DNA of 64,000 nt from JAFGRR01 sp964563855 (GTDB lineage Bacteria; Planctomycetota; Phycisphaerae; UBA1845; Fen-1342): NCBI GenBank assembly GCA_964563855.1, contig CAZLYU010000009.1, forward strand, positions 1-64,000, written 5' to 3'. This document shows, one piece after another, positions 34,701 through 43,935 of the stretch. The translations under genes and the position numbers were made by a program. Below the pieces are notes generated by a model that worked only from the letters and a program-made list of their open reading frames with translations, made no database searches and had not been told where the DNA came from. Positions within the stretch are counted from its first letter, which is position 1; the number at the start of each line of letters is the position of its first letter.

Positions 34701-35381
34701 CTAGCTGCTCGTTTCAAGCTCCAGCAGGCGGCGAAAGTCGGACCGGGTCAACCGCGCGACGTCGGGCACGACCAGGTCCGCCGCGCCGACCCGTGCGGCG
34801 GGGCCGATGCCGATGACGCACATTTTCGCCCGGCGGGCGGCTTCGACGCCGGCGGCGGCGTCTTCGACCACGACGCAGCGCGGCGACGCGACGCCGAGCA
34901 GTTCGGCCGCGCGCAGGAACGCCTGTGGGTCGGGCTTTGACGCGGGCGCCTCGACGCCGTCGACGACCGCATCAAACAGCGTCGCGATGCCGAGCCGCTC
35001 GATGACGCGTCGGGCGTTCTTGCTGGCCGAGGCGAGCGCGACGCCGAACCCGTGATTGCGCAAATCGGTGAGCAGGTCGCGGGCCCCGGTCGCGAGGTCG
35101 GCGGGGGTGATCTTCTCCACCAAGGCGCGGAAGTCGTTGTTCTTGCGGTCGGCGAGCTCGCGCTTCTGCGCGGCGCTGAACGCGCTGCGGTGGGCGCCCA
35201 GCAGCCGGTCGAGGCTCTCCATGCGGCCGACGCCGCGCAGGTTGTCGTTGGTCTGTCGGTCGAACGGGAGGCCGAGGTGCTGCGCGAGTCGCGACCAGGC
35301 GGCGAAGTGCAATTCGGCCGTGTCGGTGAGGACGCCGTCGAGGTCGAAAATTGCGGCGGCGGTGGCGTGCGTCGGCGTCAT
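34701..35381 (-). CDS. pgmB: Beta-phosphoglucomutase (HAD superfamily)
   Basis: 226 residues. HAD motif I is AIFDLDGVLTDTAELHFAAW; NDNLRGVGRMESLDRLL is the beta-PGM substrate-specific cap; GVALASASKNA is motif II, and SKPDPQAFLRAAELLGV with CVVVEDAAAGVEAAR are motifs III and IV. Converts beta-glucose-1-phosphate, the product of inverting disaccharide phosphorylases acting on maltose/trehalose-type substrates, to glucose-6-phosphate. Alpha-glucose-1-phosphate from GH94 would need another mutase. Last gene of a minus-strand run with manA. Confidence 0.9.
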   Translation of the reverse strand: MTPTHATAAAIFDLDGVLTDTAELHFAAWSRLAQHLGLPFDRQTNDNLRGVGRMESLDRLLGAHRSAFSAAQKRELADRKNNDFRALVEKITPADLATGARDLLTDLRNHGFGVALASASKNARRVIERLGIATLFDAVVDGVEAPASKPDPQAFLRAAELLGVASPRCVVVEDAAAGVEAARRAKMCVIGIGPAARVGAADLVVPDVARLTRSDFRRLLELETSS

Positions 35382-35527
35382 GGTCAGGTGTCCGTCGGTC
35401 TCCGTGCGACACGCGCATCATAACGGTGAGGGGGGCGGCGCTGGTCTGCGCGGCGTGCGTGGCTCGCGGGCGCCGATGCCGTGTGACGCGATCGGCGGGT
35501 CGCTGCGCCCCGCACCGCGCGCTAGAC

Positions 35528-36523
35528 CTAGACGGGGATGCCGACCTCGAGAAGCTGGGCGTCGGCGGCGAACGAGGCGCTGAGGTCTTCGCAGGCGGCG
35601 GGGAGCAAGACCGTGTCGCCGCGGCCGAAGGTGAGGTCGCCGGTGGGGCCGGACAGCCGACCCGATCCGCTCAGCGTCATCCAGAGCCGCATCTGTCCGT
35701 TGAGGACGATGGCTCTCGTTCCCGCCTCGACGTCAACACGGTCGATCGTGAAGCGCGGCGTCGCCGCGACGCGTTCGCCGGGGCCGAGGGCGGTGGGGAC
35801 GCCGGCGCGGGGTTGCGCGATCATGTCGCGGGTGATGTCGTAGCGTGTGTTGGCGGCGCCTTGCTCGAGGTGCAGCGTGCGCGGCTTGCCGTCGAGCCCG
35901 ACGCGCTCCCAGTCGTACAGGCGATAGGTGATGTCGGACGGCGTCTGCACTTCGGCGACGACCAGCCCGGCGCCCAATGCGTGCACCGTGCCCGACGGCA
36001 GGTAGTAGCACTGGCCGACTTCGGCGGGCCACTGCAGCAGCAAGTCGGCGAACGCTTTCGTGTTGAAGGCGGCGGCGACGTCGTCGGGACCGACGCCGGG
36101 TTTAAGCCCGATGTAAAGCCGGGCGTCGGCGTCCGCCGCCACGACGTACCAGGCTTCGTGTTTGATTCCGGGCACGTCGCCGCCGTCGGGCGCTGGTTTG
36201 GGATGCACCTGCACGCTGAGGTGTTCGCGAGCGTCGAGGTATTTGAGCAGCAGGGGGAAACGTCCGTCGGCAAGCGCGGCGTCGCCGTAGAGGCGGTCTT
36301 TCCAGGTTTCGACGAGCGTCGCGAGGCGTGTGCCGGCTAGCGGACCGTCGCGGACGGGCGAGTCGTGCTGCGGAAAGTCGGGCAGACTGGCGACCTCCCA
36401 CGATTCGCCGATCGGGTCGGCGCCGGGCAACGCTTTGTCAAGCAGTGTCGAGAGCGACCGGCCGCCCCAGGGTTTGGCGTGGAACGATGGTGAAAGGACT
36501 ACGGGCTGAAGTTCTGCAGACAT
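35528..36523 (-). CDS. manA: Mannose-6-phosphate isomerase, class I
   Basis: 331 residues. PWGGRSLSTLLDKALP and ESWEVASLPDF near the N-terminus, the cupin zinc site LSVQVHPKPAPDG ... GIKHEAWYVVAADADARLY, and PSGTVHALGAGLVVAEVQTP then SDITYRLYDW are the type I PMI hallmarks. Interconverts mannose-6-phosphate and fructose-6-phosphate. Two bases after the ComEA-like stop, so co-translated with it. Fits with the GH2 beta-mannosidase at 23.4 kb. Confidence 0.92.
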   Translation of the reverse strand: MSAELQPVVLSPSFHAKPWGGRSLSTLLDKALPGADPIGESWEVASLPDFPQHDSPVRDGPLAGTRLATLVETWKDRLYGDAALADGRFPLLLKYLDAREHLSVQVHPKPAPDGGDVPGIKHEAWYVVAADADARLYIGLKPGVGPDDVAAAFNTKAFADLLLQWPAEVGQCYYLPSGTVHALGAGLVVAEVQTPSDITYRLYDWERVGLDGKPRTLHLEQGAANTRYDITRDMIAQPRAGVPTALGPGERVAATPRFTIDRVDVEAGTRAIVLNGQMRLWMTLSGSGRLSGPTGDLTFGRGDTVLLPAACEDLSASFAADAQLLEVGIPV

Positions 36524-36525
36524 CG

Positions 36526-36894
36526 TCAGTCTCGCTCGATCGTGTGAGGGGGCGAAGGCGTCTCAAAGGTCAGGTTGGGTGCGATGCGCTCCAAACGCAC
36601 GGGTCCAATGCCGCTGACCGTCAGCAGATCGCGCGGCTCGTCGAAGCTGCGTTCGCGACGCGCGGTGATGATTCGCTGGGCGAGTCCGACGCCGATGCCG
36701 GGCAGCAGCGTGAGTTCGCTCGCGTCGGCGGTGTTGGGATTGATGCGCAAGCGTGCATCGAACGGGGCGACGCGCGTGTTGGCGGGCGCGAGCGCCGCGC
36801 TGGCGGTCATACCGAGCAGCAACGCTAACCCGATGACGGCGAGCGCCAGCAGCGTACGGCGCTGGGGGTCCAATCGATCGACGGGCTGCGGCAT
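36526..36894 (-). CDS. ComEA-type helix-hairpin-helix membrane protein
   Basis: 122 residues. One transmembrane helix (TLLALAVIGLALLLGMTASA) then two helix-hairpin-helix motifs, RINPNTADASELTLLPGIGV then GLAQRIITARRE, and DLLTVSGIGPVRLERIAPNL. This is the ComEA layout: a DNA-binding domain outside the inner membrane, used in DNA uptake. The extracytoplasmic domain is short and no other competence gene is nearby. It lies six bases after the GH10-like stop and two before manA. Confidence 0.85.
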   Translation of the reverse strand: MPQPVDRLDPQRRTLLALAVIGLALLLGMTASAALAPANTRVAPFDARLRINPNTADASELTLLPGIGVGLAQRIITARRERSFDEPRDLLTVSGIGPVRLERIAPNLTFETPSPPHTIERD

Positions 36895-36900
36895 CTGAAG

Positions 36901-38388
36901 CTACGCGGTCGTGAGCCGCAGTTTGTCGCGCCAAGCCGCGATCTGAGCGTACGCCGCCTTGGGCGTGCGGTCGGCTCGCAGCACGCCGCAAGACCCGAAG
37001 GCGGCGGTTTCCTGATCGACGACGTCGTGCAGTGCGACCGTTTCGACGAATGGCTTGGAGAGCGCTACTTCGAGAAATGCAAGCAGCCACTCCGATTGCG
37101 TCGTCTCCGACCATTCGGAGCGCCAACGGCCGCCGCACGCCTCGAGCCCGGTACTCGCCTGGTTGGGGGCGGAAGGTACGCAGACGCCGGTGATGTGAAT
37201 CGGTTTGCCGAGGTTGGCGACGCGATCGAGCAGGGCGCTGATTTGCAGAAGATCGCGCAGGTGATAGCCGTCTTCCTGCACGCCGAAGAGAAACTGCACG
37301 CCGAACCCGTCGAAGGGGATGCCGCTCTGGCTGACCATTTCGGCGTAGAGCAGGGGTGGCACGGTGCGTTGGTTGCGCGAGAAGTATTCGCCCCAGGGTT
37401 GGGTCAACTCGATGAGCACCTGTCCGCGACCGCTGCTTTGTTTCGCGGTGACGGCGGCGAGCCGCGTCATTTCGATCACGTGTTCGAAGGAGAGCGACAG
37501 GGCGTCGGTCGCGTGCAGTCCGCTGGCGACGACCCAGGTCTTGACCGACTTGGCGTAGCGCGAGACGGCCTGGCGGACGTAATCGCGCGCGTAGTTGAGC
37601 ACGCTCTCGTAGTCGTTCTCCCACAGGTACATCCAGTCGGGCAATGACTGCACGCCGAAAGAGAGCAGCGGTCCGGCGTGTACGGGCAGCTTTGCGTTCT
37701 TGCACGCCGTAACCCACTTGTCGATCGCGTCGAACTCGGCGGCCTGCTCGGTCGGCTGGATGTCGCGCCAGTTGAATCCGAGTTGGACGAAGTCGAGTCG
37801 GCCGCCGAGGGTCTTGAGCAACTCGGCAGGCTGCTTCGACGCCGGCACGACCGCGCCGAGGAAGGGCTGCGCAAAGCCGCGGCTTCCCTGACGGCGCCCG
37901 AGGAAGACGCCGGCGTGAAAGCGGGTCATTTTTTCGGCTCCGATGAGTCCAAAGCGGAGCGATTGCGCGCCGTACTCGGCGGCGTCTTCGGTCGACGTCG
38001 CGCTGAGAGCGCGGATGAAGCACTCGCGGGCCTGATCGAGGTCGGCGGCGATGGGCTCCATGCCGGCGTAGTCGAATAGTCCCCATTCCTCGCGCTTGAG
38101 ATTGATGCGCATCAGACGTCGTCGCGCGAGTTCGAGGGTGAGCACGTAGGGATCGTCGCGTCCGGGCAGGCGCGTCGTCTCGAGTTGAGCGACGCCGTAG
38201 CCGGGCACATCCCACAGCAGCGAGAGGGCGGCCGGTTCGCCGGAGCGCAACTCGCAGACGATGCGGTCGCCGTCGAAGCGCACGGCGCCGCGCAGCGGCA
38301 CGCCGTCGGCGCCGAGCAGATGCGCACCATGAACCGCATGGAGCGGCTCGGGCTGCGAAGATGTCGGCGGACAGAGAAAAGCCAGCAT
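36901..38388 (-). CDS. GH10-like TIM-barrel protein lacking both catalytic glutamates
   Basis: 495 residues from ATG 38388, preferred because GAGG lies six bases upstream; an ATG at 38439 adds 17 residues. The central region FHAGVFLGRRQ, VQLGFNWRDIQPTEQ, EFDAIDKWVTACKNAKLPVH, DWMYLWENDYESVLNYARDY follows the GH10 xylanase order. Where GH10 enzymes have WDVVNE (acid/base) this protein has TWVVASGLHA, and where they have ITE (nucleophile) it has HITGVCV; both Glu are absent. So it is either a non-catalytic carbohydrate-binding pseudoenzyme or uses other residues. No signal peptide with the chosen start. First gene of the run with comEA-like, manA and pgmB. Confidence 0.6.
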   Translation of the reverse strand: MLAFLCPPTSSQPEPLHAVHGAHLLGADGVPLRGAVRFDGDRIVCELRSGEPAALSLLWDVPGYGVAQLETTRLPGRDDPYVLTLELARRRLMRINLKREEWGLFDYAGMEPIAADLDQARECFIRALSATSTEDAAEYGAQSLRFGLIGAEKMTRFHAGVFLGRRQGSRGFAQPFLGAVVPASKQPAELLKTLGGRLDFVQLGFNWRDIQPTEQAAEFDAIDKWVTACKNAKLPVHAGPLLSFGVQSLPDWMYLWENDYESVLNYARDYVRQAVSRYAKSVKTWVVASGLHATDALSLSFEHVIEMTRLAAVTAKQSSGRGQVLIELTQPWGEYFSRNQRTVPPLLYAEMVSQSGIPFDGFGVQFLFGVQEDGYHLRDLLQISALLDRVANLGKPIHITGVCVPSAPNQASTGLEACGGRWRSEWSETTQSEWLLAFLEVALSKPFVETVALHDVVDQETAAFGSCGVLRADRTPKAAYAQIAAWRDKLRLTTA

Positions 38389-38629
38389 GGGGCGCCTCAG
38401 CAGGGCGACATGTGGCCAATCGGGCGCAACCGGCCACATACTCGGATGTTAAAGGTGGCGGATTCGCGTGGAAAGCGGCGAGGGTGCGATTCCGACGGCG
38501 GTATTGGTAGGGTTTTGTCGAGAACGCCTTATACTGCGCGGCAGCACGTCAACTGGGCTCGCGTGGATGCGGCCGTCCCACGCGCGGCGCGGAAGATCAT
38601 CTCTCATGGCGGCCGGCTGAGGCATCGTG

Positions 38630-39148
38630 ATGGCGACTGAGCCGACCGTGGATGTTTGTGATGGCTGCGGCGCGACGGTCTACCCCGAGCATATCGAATC
38701 TCACAAGGCTGAGCGCGTCGCCGGGCGGTTGCTCTGTCGGCATTGTCTGGCGGAGCAGAGAACGGCTGCGCAAACGGCGCCGCCGCCAGGGGAGGAGCCA
38801 TTGGAGGAGCCGTTGGAGTTGATTGAGCTGCCGAGCGAGGAAGCAGCACCAACGGCGCCGCCGAAGCCGGATATGAAGCGGTTTAGCTCGAACGCGATCA
38901 GCTTCGCGCAGGGGGCCGCGCGCGAGACCGGTTTCCGGCGGTCGTTGCTGACCGACTCGCCGAACGCGACGCGTTGCCGCACCTTTCACGCGAAGCTGAA
39001 CGACGCGTCGCTGGCGCACCTGAACGATGTGATCAACGAATGGGTCGACAATCATGACGACGTGGAAATCAAGTTTGCGACGAGTTCGATCGGTGTGGTG
39101 GAGGGGAAGCATCAGGACGTGCACTTGATCGTCACGGTGTTCTATTGA
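38630..39148 (+). CDS. Conserved hypothetical protein with N-terminal zinc-ribbon
   Basis: 172 residues from ATG 38630 (a GTG precedes directly). N-terminal CDGCGATVYPEHIESHKAER then LLCRHCL forms a four-cysteine ribbon. A Pro/Glu-rich linker (PPPGEEPLEEPLELIELPSE) leads to a compact C-terminal domain (FHAKLNDASLAHLNDVINEW ... VVEGKHQDVHLIVTVFY). The last domain pattern is like a small alpha/beta sensor domain but was not recognised. Function unknown. Confidence 0.7.
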   Translation: MATEPTVDVCDGCGATVYPEHIESHKAERVAGRLLCRHCLAEQRTAAQTAPPPGEEPLEEPLELIELPSEEAAPTAPPKPDMKRFSSNAISFAQGAARETGFRRSLLTDSPNATRCRTFHAKLNDASLAHLNDVINEWVDNHDDVEIKFATSSIGVVEGKHQDVHLIVTVFY

Positions 39149-39232
39149 TACGCCGTGGGGCGCCGGGCGATGCAGCCTGACGCTACACTGCCAATCGGAG
39201 TCGCTGCTTTAGTCGCCAGGTAGGGAGTCGTG

Positions 39233-40018
39233 ATGCCGCCGATCGCGCGTTTGCCGGATGGGAGCTTGGTCGCTGTCGACTCGCCTAGCGGGGGGCGCGT
39301 GATCGCGGGCGAGTTGTTCGCGGAACTGCGCGTCACGGATGTGGCGGCGTCGCTCTCTGCGTTGGCTGCGCCGCTCGACCCGATCAACATCTTCGCGATC
39401 GGTCGCAACTACGCCGCCCACGCGCAAGAGACCGGTTCTCAGCCCCCCGAGCGGCCGTTGGTGTTCATGAAGCCGACGACGGCGGTCTTGGCGCCGAACG
39501 GAGTCATTCGTTTGCCGGCCCCGGCGCCGGACGTCGTCGATTATGAAGCCGAGTTGGCGGTCATCATCGGGCGCAGGGCGCGGCGGGTCTCCGCGTCGGA
39601 GGCGCTCGACTTCGTGTTCGGCTACACGTGCGCGAACGATGTCTCGGCCCGCGACTGTCAGAAGAGCGACAAGCAGTGGGCGCGGGCGAAAGGGTTCGAC
39701 ACGTTCTGCCCGCTCGGGCCGTGGATCGTGCCGGCGGCTGAGTTCGACCCGCGGGACGTGCACGTGATCAGCCGGCTGAACGGGGAGACGATGCAGTCGG
39801 CGCGCACGAGCTCGATGATCTTTTCGGTCGCCGATCTCGTGAGTTACCTGTCGCATCAATTCACGCTTTTGCCGGGGACGCTGATTCTGACGGGGACGCC
39901 GGAAGGGGTGGGATTCGTCCGCCAACCGCCCGTCTTGCTGAGGCCCGGCGACACGATCGAGATCGAAGTGGAAGGCATTGGTGTCCTCACCAATACGGTT
40001 GGCGCGCCGGACGCCTGA
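39233..40018 (+). CDS. Fumarylacetoacetate hydrolase family protein
   Basis: 261 residues from ATG 39233, with GGGAG upstream. FAIGRNYAAHAQETG, PLVFMKPTTAVLAPNG, then the metal-binding DYEAELAVIIGRRARRVS, CANDVSARDCQKSDKQW and LTGTPEGVGFVRQPPVLLRPG are the FAH-family signatures. Members hydrolyse or decarboxylate oxo-acids (for example acylpyruvates, 2-hydroxyhepta-2,4-diene-1,7-dioate). Exact substrate unknown. Start of a short plus-strand pair with 40037. Confidence 0.93.
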   Translation: MPPIARLPDGSLVAVDSPSGGRVIAGELFAELRVTDVAASLSALAAPLDPINIFAIGRNYAAHAQETGSQPPERPLVFMKPTTAVLAPNGVIRLPAPAPDVVDYEAELAVIIGRRARRVSASEALDFVFGYTCANDVSARDCQKSDKQWARAKGFDTFCPLGPWIVPAAEFDPRDVHVISRLNGETMQSARTSSMIFSVADLVSYLSHQFTLLPGTLILTGTPEGVGFVRQPPVLLRPGDTIEIEVEGIGVLTNTVGAPDA

Positions 40019-40036
40019 CATCCGCAGGCGGTTTGC

Positions 40037-40708
40037 ATGGCCGAGTCGGAACCGCCCATTCGCTACGCCAGCCGCGGCGCATCGCGATGTACTCAGCCAC
40101 GAGCGGCGCGGCGTCGCTACGTTTGGCGCCCGTTGGTCTGGCGTCGAGTGGGGCTGGTTGTCGCGGTTGTGGCAGTGTTTGGCGTCGCGCCGTACTTGTT
40201 ACTCAAGCGTATCACACCTCCGACGCAACCGAGCCTGACGAGCGGCCTCGCCGAATACTTGCGTGTGTTGGCCGTGGGGCTACGCGACTACGAAGCCGAT
40301 CAGGGCCGCTATCCGCCGACGCTGCAACATCTGGTGCACTACGGCTATGCCGGTCGATTGCACTTGCTGCCGCGGCCGTCGCCGCTCGGCGGTTCCGATC
40401 CTAACTGGGATGCGATCGAACGGGCGGTGCACGCCGCCACGCAGCCATCCGAACGCGACGCTCTGCTCGCGCAGGCGCCGTGCGACTTCTTCTATGCGGC
40501 GTACGCGTCGGCGCCGGCGAGCGATGCGGATTGGCCGTGGGTGTGGATCGCGCCGGAAGATGCGAGCGGTGTTGCGGTCGTCATCTTGGTGTCGGGCGAG
40601 GTGCTGGAGCTTTCGCCGCGGGCGTTGCACCTGCTGCTGAACGAGCGCGACAGCGACCATCGCGCGCTGCGGCATGCTGCGTTGCCGATCGTCCGCCCCG
40701 TGCGGTAG
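40037..40708 (+). CDS. Single-pass membrane protein with pseudopilin-like segment
   Basis: 223 residues. A basic N-terminus precedes a transmembrane helix (VGLVVAVVAVFGVAPYLLL, about 38-56). The segment after it, LAVGLRDYEADQGRYPPTLQ then HLVHYGY, resembles the part of GspG-type pseudopilins after the helix, though the usual prepilin cleavage site is absent. The rest is not recognised (PCDFFYAAYASAPASDADWP). Conserved hypothetical. Convergent with the GH94-like gene. Confidence 0.6.
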   Translation: MAESEPPIRYASRGASRCTQPRAARRRYVWRPLVWRRVGLVVAVVAVFGVAPYLLLKRITPPTQPSLTSGLAEYLRVLAVGLRDYEADQGRYPPTLQHLVHYGYAGRLHLLPRPSPLGGSDPNWDAIERAVHAATQPSERDALLAQAPCDFFYAAYASAPASDADWPWVWIAPEDASGVAVVILVSGEVLELSPRALHLLLNERDSDHRALRHAALPIVRPVR

Positions 40709-40747
40709 CCACGTGTGGGGCTCACTGTCGGTGAACTCCGGTCCGCG

Positions 40748-43700
40748 CTACGCCAGCGTGACGCGCACGCGCTTCACCTGGCGATTGCGAATGGCGTGCG
40801 CTGCGTCGCCAGTGAGTGCGACGGCTTCGACCGGGGTCTGGTCATCGAGCTGATAGCGCACCGGGCGGACCGCCTGGTCGCCGAATGTGCTGCGACGACC
40901 GGGGTTGTGGTAGATGAGCAGCATGTCGCCGAAGAGAGCGCAGGCGAAGTCGCCGGCGGCGAGCGCGACGGACTCGTCGCGCCAGTGGATCGTGCGCGGC
41001 GCGTCGAGGAACCAATCGCCGGGCAACGCGGGGCCGGCGCTGAAGCGCAGGGCGTGATCGTCGGTAAGGGTGAACGGCTCGGGACCGATGGTCATGATCA
41101 GCCACATGTGCACGAACTCGGCGCTCGATCCGCTGAGCCGCGCGATGAAGCCGCGGCCATGGGTGGCCGGATCGGGGTTGGCGGATGAGCCGATGAACGA
41201 GCTGTTTTCGAGCACGCTGCGCCCGTAGGTGTGCGGGTCCATGAAGGGCGTCAGCATGGTCTGGATGTCGGCGTAGAAGGCGTCGTAGAGCCCGGCGCGG
41301 AGCAGCTCGAGCAGATATTTGTACGACATGTGCATCCAGATCGACTCATTCTCGAACCAGCCGCGCGTAAACGTGCGGGCGCGGCCGATGTCGGGTCCGC
41401 AGGCGTCGAGACACTCGTTGAGCTTGTACATCGCAAGCTGCTCGTCGTAGAGGCCGCTGCGTCGCACGGCGTCGTAGGTGCGCTGCACGTCAGCCGGATC
41501 GCTCGCGAGCCGCATGGCGTGCACCTGACCCTCGAGAAACAGCGGCAGGGGCGCGCTTTCAAAGCTGCTGACCTGTTCGACCACCGGACGCGCGTCGTCG
41601 CGCGATACGCCGCGCGGGTTGTTGCGAAAGTAAGTGTGAACGAGGCCGTGCTGCGCGCCCTGCGCGTTGGCGACGGCGGTGCGTCCGCGACGTTCGGCCC
41701 CGTTGAGCAGGCGTTCGAGCGTAACTGCTGACACCTCGACCGCTTTCGCAGCGCTGCTTTCGCGCAACGCGGCGCGGTACGTCTCACGGATGGTCGCACT
41801 GCGGCGCCAGTCGTACGGATGCGCGAGTTCGTCGGCGACGGTTTCCATCAGACTCGCGACCGGCGCCGGCAGCAGCGTGTCGGGTGGATCGGGCAAGACG
41901 CGGCGCAGCCACCCGGCGAGTCGCGCGAGCTCGGCGGCTTCGCAACTTGAAGAGCCGAACAAGCCGGGGAGCCCGTTCATCGCGTCGTTCCAGCCGGGGC
42001 GGCCGGCCTCCATTTCGATGCCGCGCAGCGCCGCGTCGAACGAGACGGCCTTGATGGCGACGAGTGCACCCAGCTTGCCGAACGGGGTGGTCGCGGGCAG
42101 CGGCGGGGTGCGCGGTTCGTGGTCGGTGACGGCGTCGAGCTGCAGCGGTCCGCTGGGGCGATGCTGGTAGGTCGCCTCGCGGGGCATGACGAGCGCGCCT
42201 TCGTCGAACCAGGCGATGTCGGCCCCTTGCGTCAGCATGGCGCGCACGCGATCGGGATAGAGGCCGGCGAAGGCTTCCAGGAGATCGACGAGATAGGTCC
42301 AGTGGTCGATCCAGTAGCCGCCTTCGTGACCGCTGGCGAGGAACGTGTGTTCGCAGCGGCTAAGGACATCGAGCAGCCACGCGTCGCGGTCGGAAATTTC
42401 GACGCCGTTGTCGTTGAGCCAGCCGAGCAGCGCACCGGGCTGAATGGGTTGCTGCATCAAACGCGCCAGTTGCGCCCGGGCGGCGTCGGACGCGGCCGGC
42501 GGACACACCTGTTCGGCAAGATCGGCGGGCGCGCGCCAGTGGGCGCCCGCGACTTGCAGCGGGTTATAGCCGTCGGCTTGCAGCAGGTTGAGGAACGCTC
42601 GAATCTCGAGATCACCGACCTCGGGGTAGAACCACACGTCATAGCGGCGATTCTGCAGCACGTCGCGATAGTTGCCCGCGCCGGCCGAAAGCGGGTGGGG
42701 AGGGAGAATGTAGTAGTTGTAGTCGCGCTCGAGGTCGCCGTGGCGTCGCGCGAAGGGGTGCAAAAGCGTATCGCCGTTGGCGGAGGGCAGACGCTTGGGC
42801 ACGCCGCCGCGCAGGACGTTGTCGAGATAGTTCTGTCGGGCGTAGGCGTCGAACAGGGGCTGCGATGAGACGGTGAACGCCGGGTCGGTCGTCGCCGTGA
42901 CGCAGCGGCGACTGGCTTCGGCGGCGGTGTTGAAGCGATCGAGCGTCTTAAAGGCGTTGATGCCGCGCTCGGCGGCATCCATGTGCGGCGCGGCCCCGAT
43001 GAGGGCGAGCCACTGGGCTGATTCGCCGGGCGCAAGTTCGAGCGTGAGCGGCGCGAGCGCGCAGCCGAAGCGGTTCTCGAACAGCTCGAGTTCGCGATGC
43101 GGGAACCCACGAGCGATGAAGTGTCGCGGGGTGACGAGGTCGCGCCCGCCGCCGAAGATTGCGTGGGGGTCGACGTACGGTTTGATGGGTTCGAGGCTGC
43201 GATCGGTGATGCGGTAGGCGGCGTAAAAGTTGCCGGCGGCGACGGCCTGCACTTCGGCTTCGTCATGCACCGCGACCTTGGTCGCGAAGTAGGGCACGAC
43301 GCCCTGAATCATGCGGACGTAGGCGTAGGCTTCGCGGATGTGGCGCAGCGCCTTGAGGCTGAAGTCGCCCACGCCGGCGGGCACGACGAGCGGCAAGCCG
43401 TCGAGTATTTCGAGCGTGGCGGGGGCGTTGCCGGTGTTGGTGACGCGGACCCGGCGGACGAGCATGCCGAGCGGCTGATCCGGCGGCGAGAAGTAGGTGA
43501 CGTCGAAGGCGAGGTTTCGCTGTGCGTCAGTCTCGTGCACTTCGAGCGCGTCGGGATGAATGCGCATGCGGCGCTGGATGTGGTCGCCGCTGGTCGCGGT
43601 CGAGAAGGGTTCGAAAAAGTTGCCGTCGTGGCGGACGAAGGTGCGGAAGCCCTGCACGCCGACGAGCTGATACGCCCAGGTGGCGGGGAGGAACTCGGCG

Positions 43701-43894
43701 ATTGCGTTGTCTTTGTTGTGGACGCCGAAGGACACGACCGCTTGGGCGCGGTTGACGTAGAAGCACCAGAGCGGCACGCCGTTGAGGCCCGCGACGCCGG
43801 GCAGGAAGCTGCAGAACGCGGGGCCGTTGTCGTAGTTCGTGATCGTGTAAGCGCCGTCATCTTCAAGGCGATAGTCAACGGGTGGGTTGTGCAT
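40748..43894 (-). CDS. GH94-like phosphorylase (cellobiose/laminaribiose phosphorylase-like)
   Basis: 1,048 residues from ATG 43894; the frame is open far upstream through the permease gene, but the family N-terminus is at this ATG. N-terminal beta-sandwich (DYRLEDDGAYTITNYDNGPA, LWCFYVNRAQAVVSFGVHNK), helical linker, and (alpha/alpha)6 barrel. GRPGWNDAMNGLPGLFGSS (632-650) corresponds to the GH94 catalytic loop WNDG, with Asp at about 637 as general acid. GH94 enzymes cleave beta-linked disaccharides with phosphate to give alpha-glucose-1-phosphate. No signal peptide, so cytoplasmic. Last gene of the five-gene GH17-ABC operon, so laminaribiose or longer beta-1,3-glucan oligomers are the likely substrates; this is inference. 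Confidence 0.78.
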   Translation of the reverse strand: MHNPPVDYRLEDDGAYTITNYDNGPAFCSFLPGVAGLNGVPLWCFYVNRAQAVVSFGVHNKDNAIAEFLPATWAYQLVGVQGFRTFVRHDGNFFEPFSTATSGDHIQRRMRIHPDALEVHETDAQRNLAFDVTYFSPPDQPLGMLVRRVRVTNTGNAPATLEILDGLPLVVPAGVGDFSLKALRHIREAYAYVRMIQGVVPYFATKVAVHDEAEVQAVAAGNFYAAYRITDRSLEPIKPYVDPHAIFGGGRDLVTPRHFIARGFPHRELELFENRFGCALAPLTLELAPGESAQWLALIGAAPHMDAAERGINAFKTLDRFNTAAEASRRCVTATTDPAFTVSSQPLFDAYARQNYLDNVLRGGVPKRLPSANGDTLLHPFARRHGDLERDYNYYILPPHPLSAGAGNYRDVLQNRRYDVWFYPEVGDLEIRAFLNLLQADGYNPLQVAGAHWRAPADLAEQVCPPAASDAARAQLARLMQQPIQPGALLGWLNDNGVEISDRDAWLLDVLSRCEHTFLASGHEGGYWIDHWTYLVDLLEAFAGLYPDRVRAMLTQGADIAWFDEGALVMPREATYQHRPSGPLQLDAVTDHEPRTPPLPATTPFGKLGALVAIKAVSFDAALRGIEMEAGRPGWNDAMNGLPGLFGSSSCEAAELARLAGWLRRVLPDPPDTLLPAPVASLMETVADELAHPYDWRRSATIRETYRAALRESSAAKAVEVSAVTLERLLNGAERRGRTAVANAQGAQHGLVHTYFRNNPRGVSRDDARPVVEQVSSFESAPLPLFLEGQVHAMRLASDPADVQRTYDAVRRSGLYDEQLAMYKLNECLDACGPDIGRARTFTRGWFENESIWMHMSYKYLLELLRAGLYDAFYADIQTMLTPFMDPHTYGRSVLENSSFIGSSANPDPATHGRGFIARLSGSSAEFVHMWLIMTIGPEPFTLTDDHALRFSAGPALPGDWFLDAPRTIHWRDESVALAAGDFACALFGDMLLIYHNPGRRSTFGDQAVRPVRYQLDDQTPVEAVALTGDAAHAIRNRQVKRVRVTLA

Positions 43895-43935
43895 GGCGAA
43901 GAACGTTCCTTCTTCGTGTGAGGTTAACGGCGCGG

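Noticed and set aside
36563..38437. Long Arg/Ala-rich open frame (about 624 codons) over the GH10-like and ComEA-like genes
   Set aside because: Shadow frame of GC-rich genes; composition is nearly all Arg, Ala and Thr without domains.
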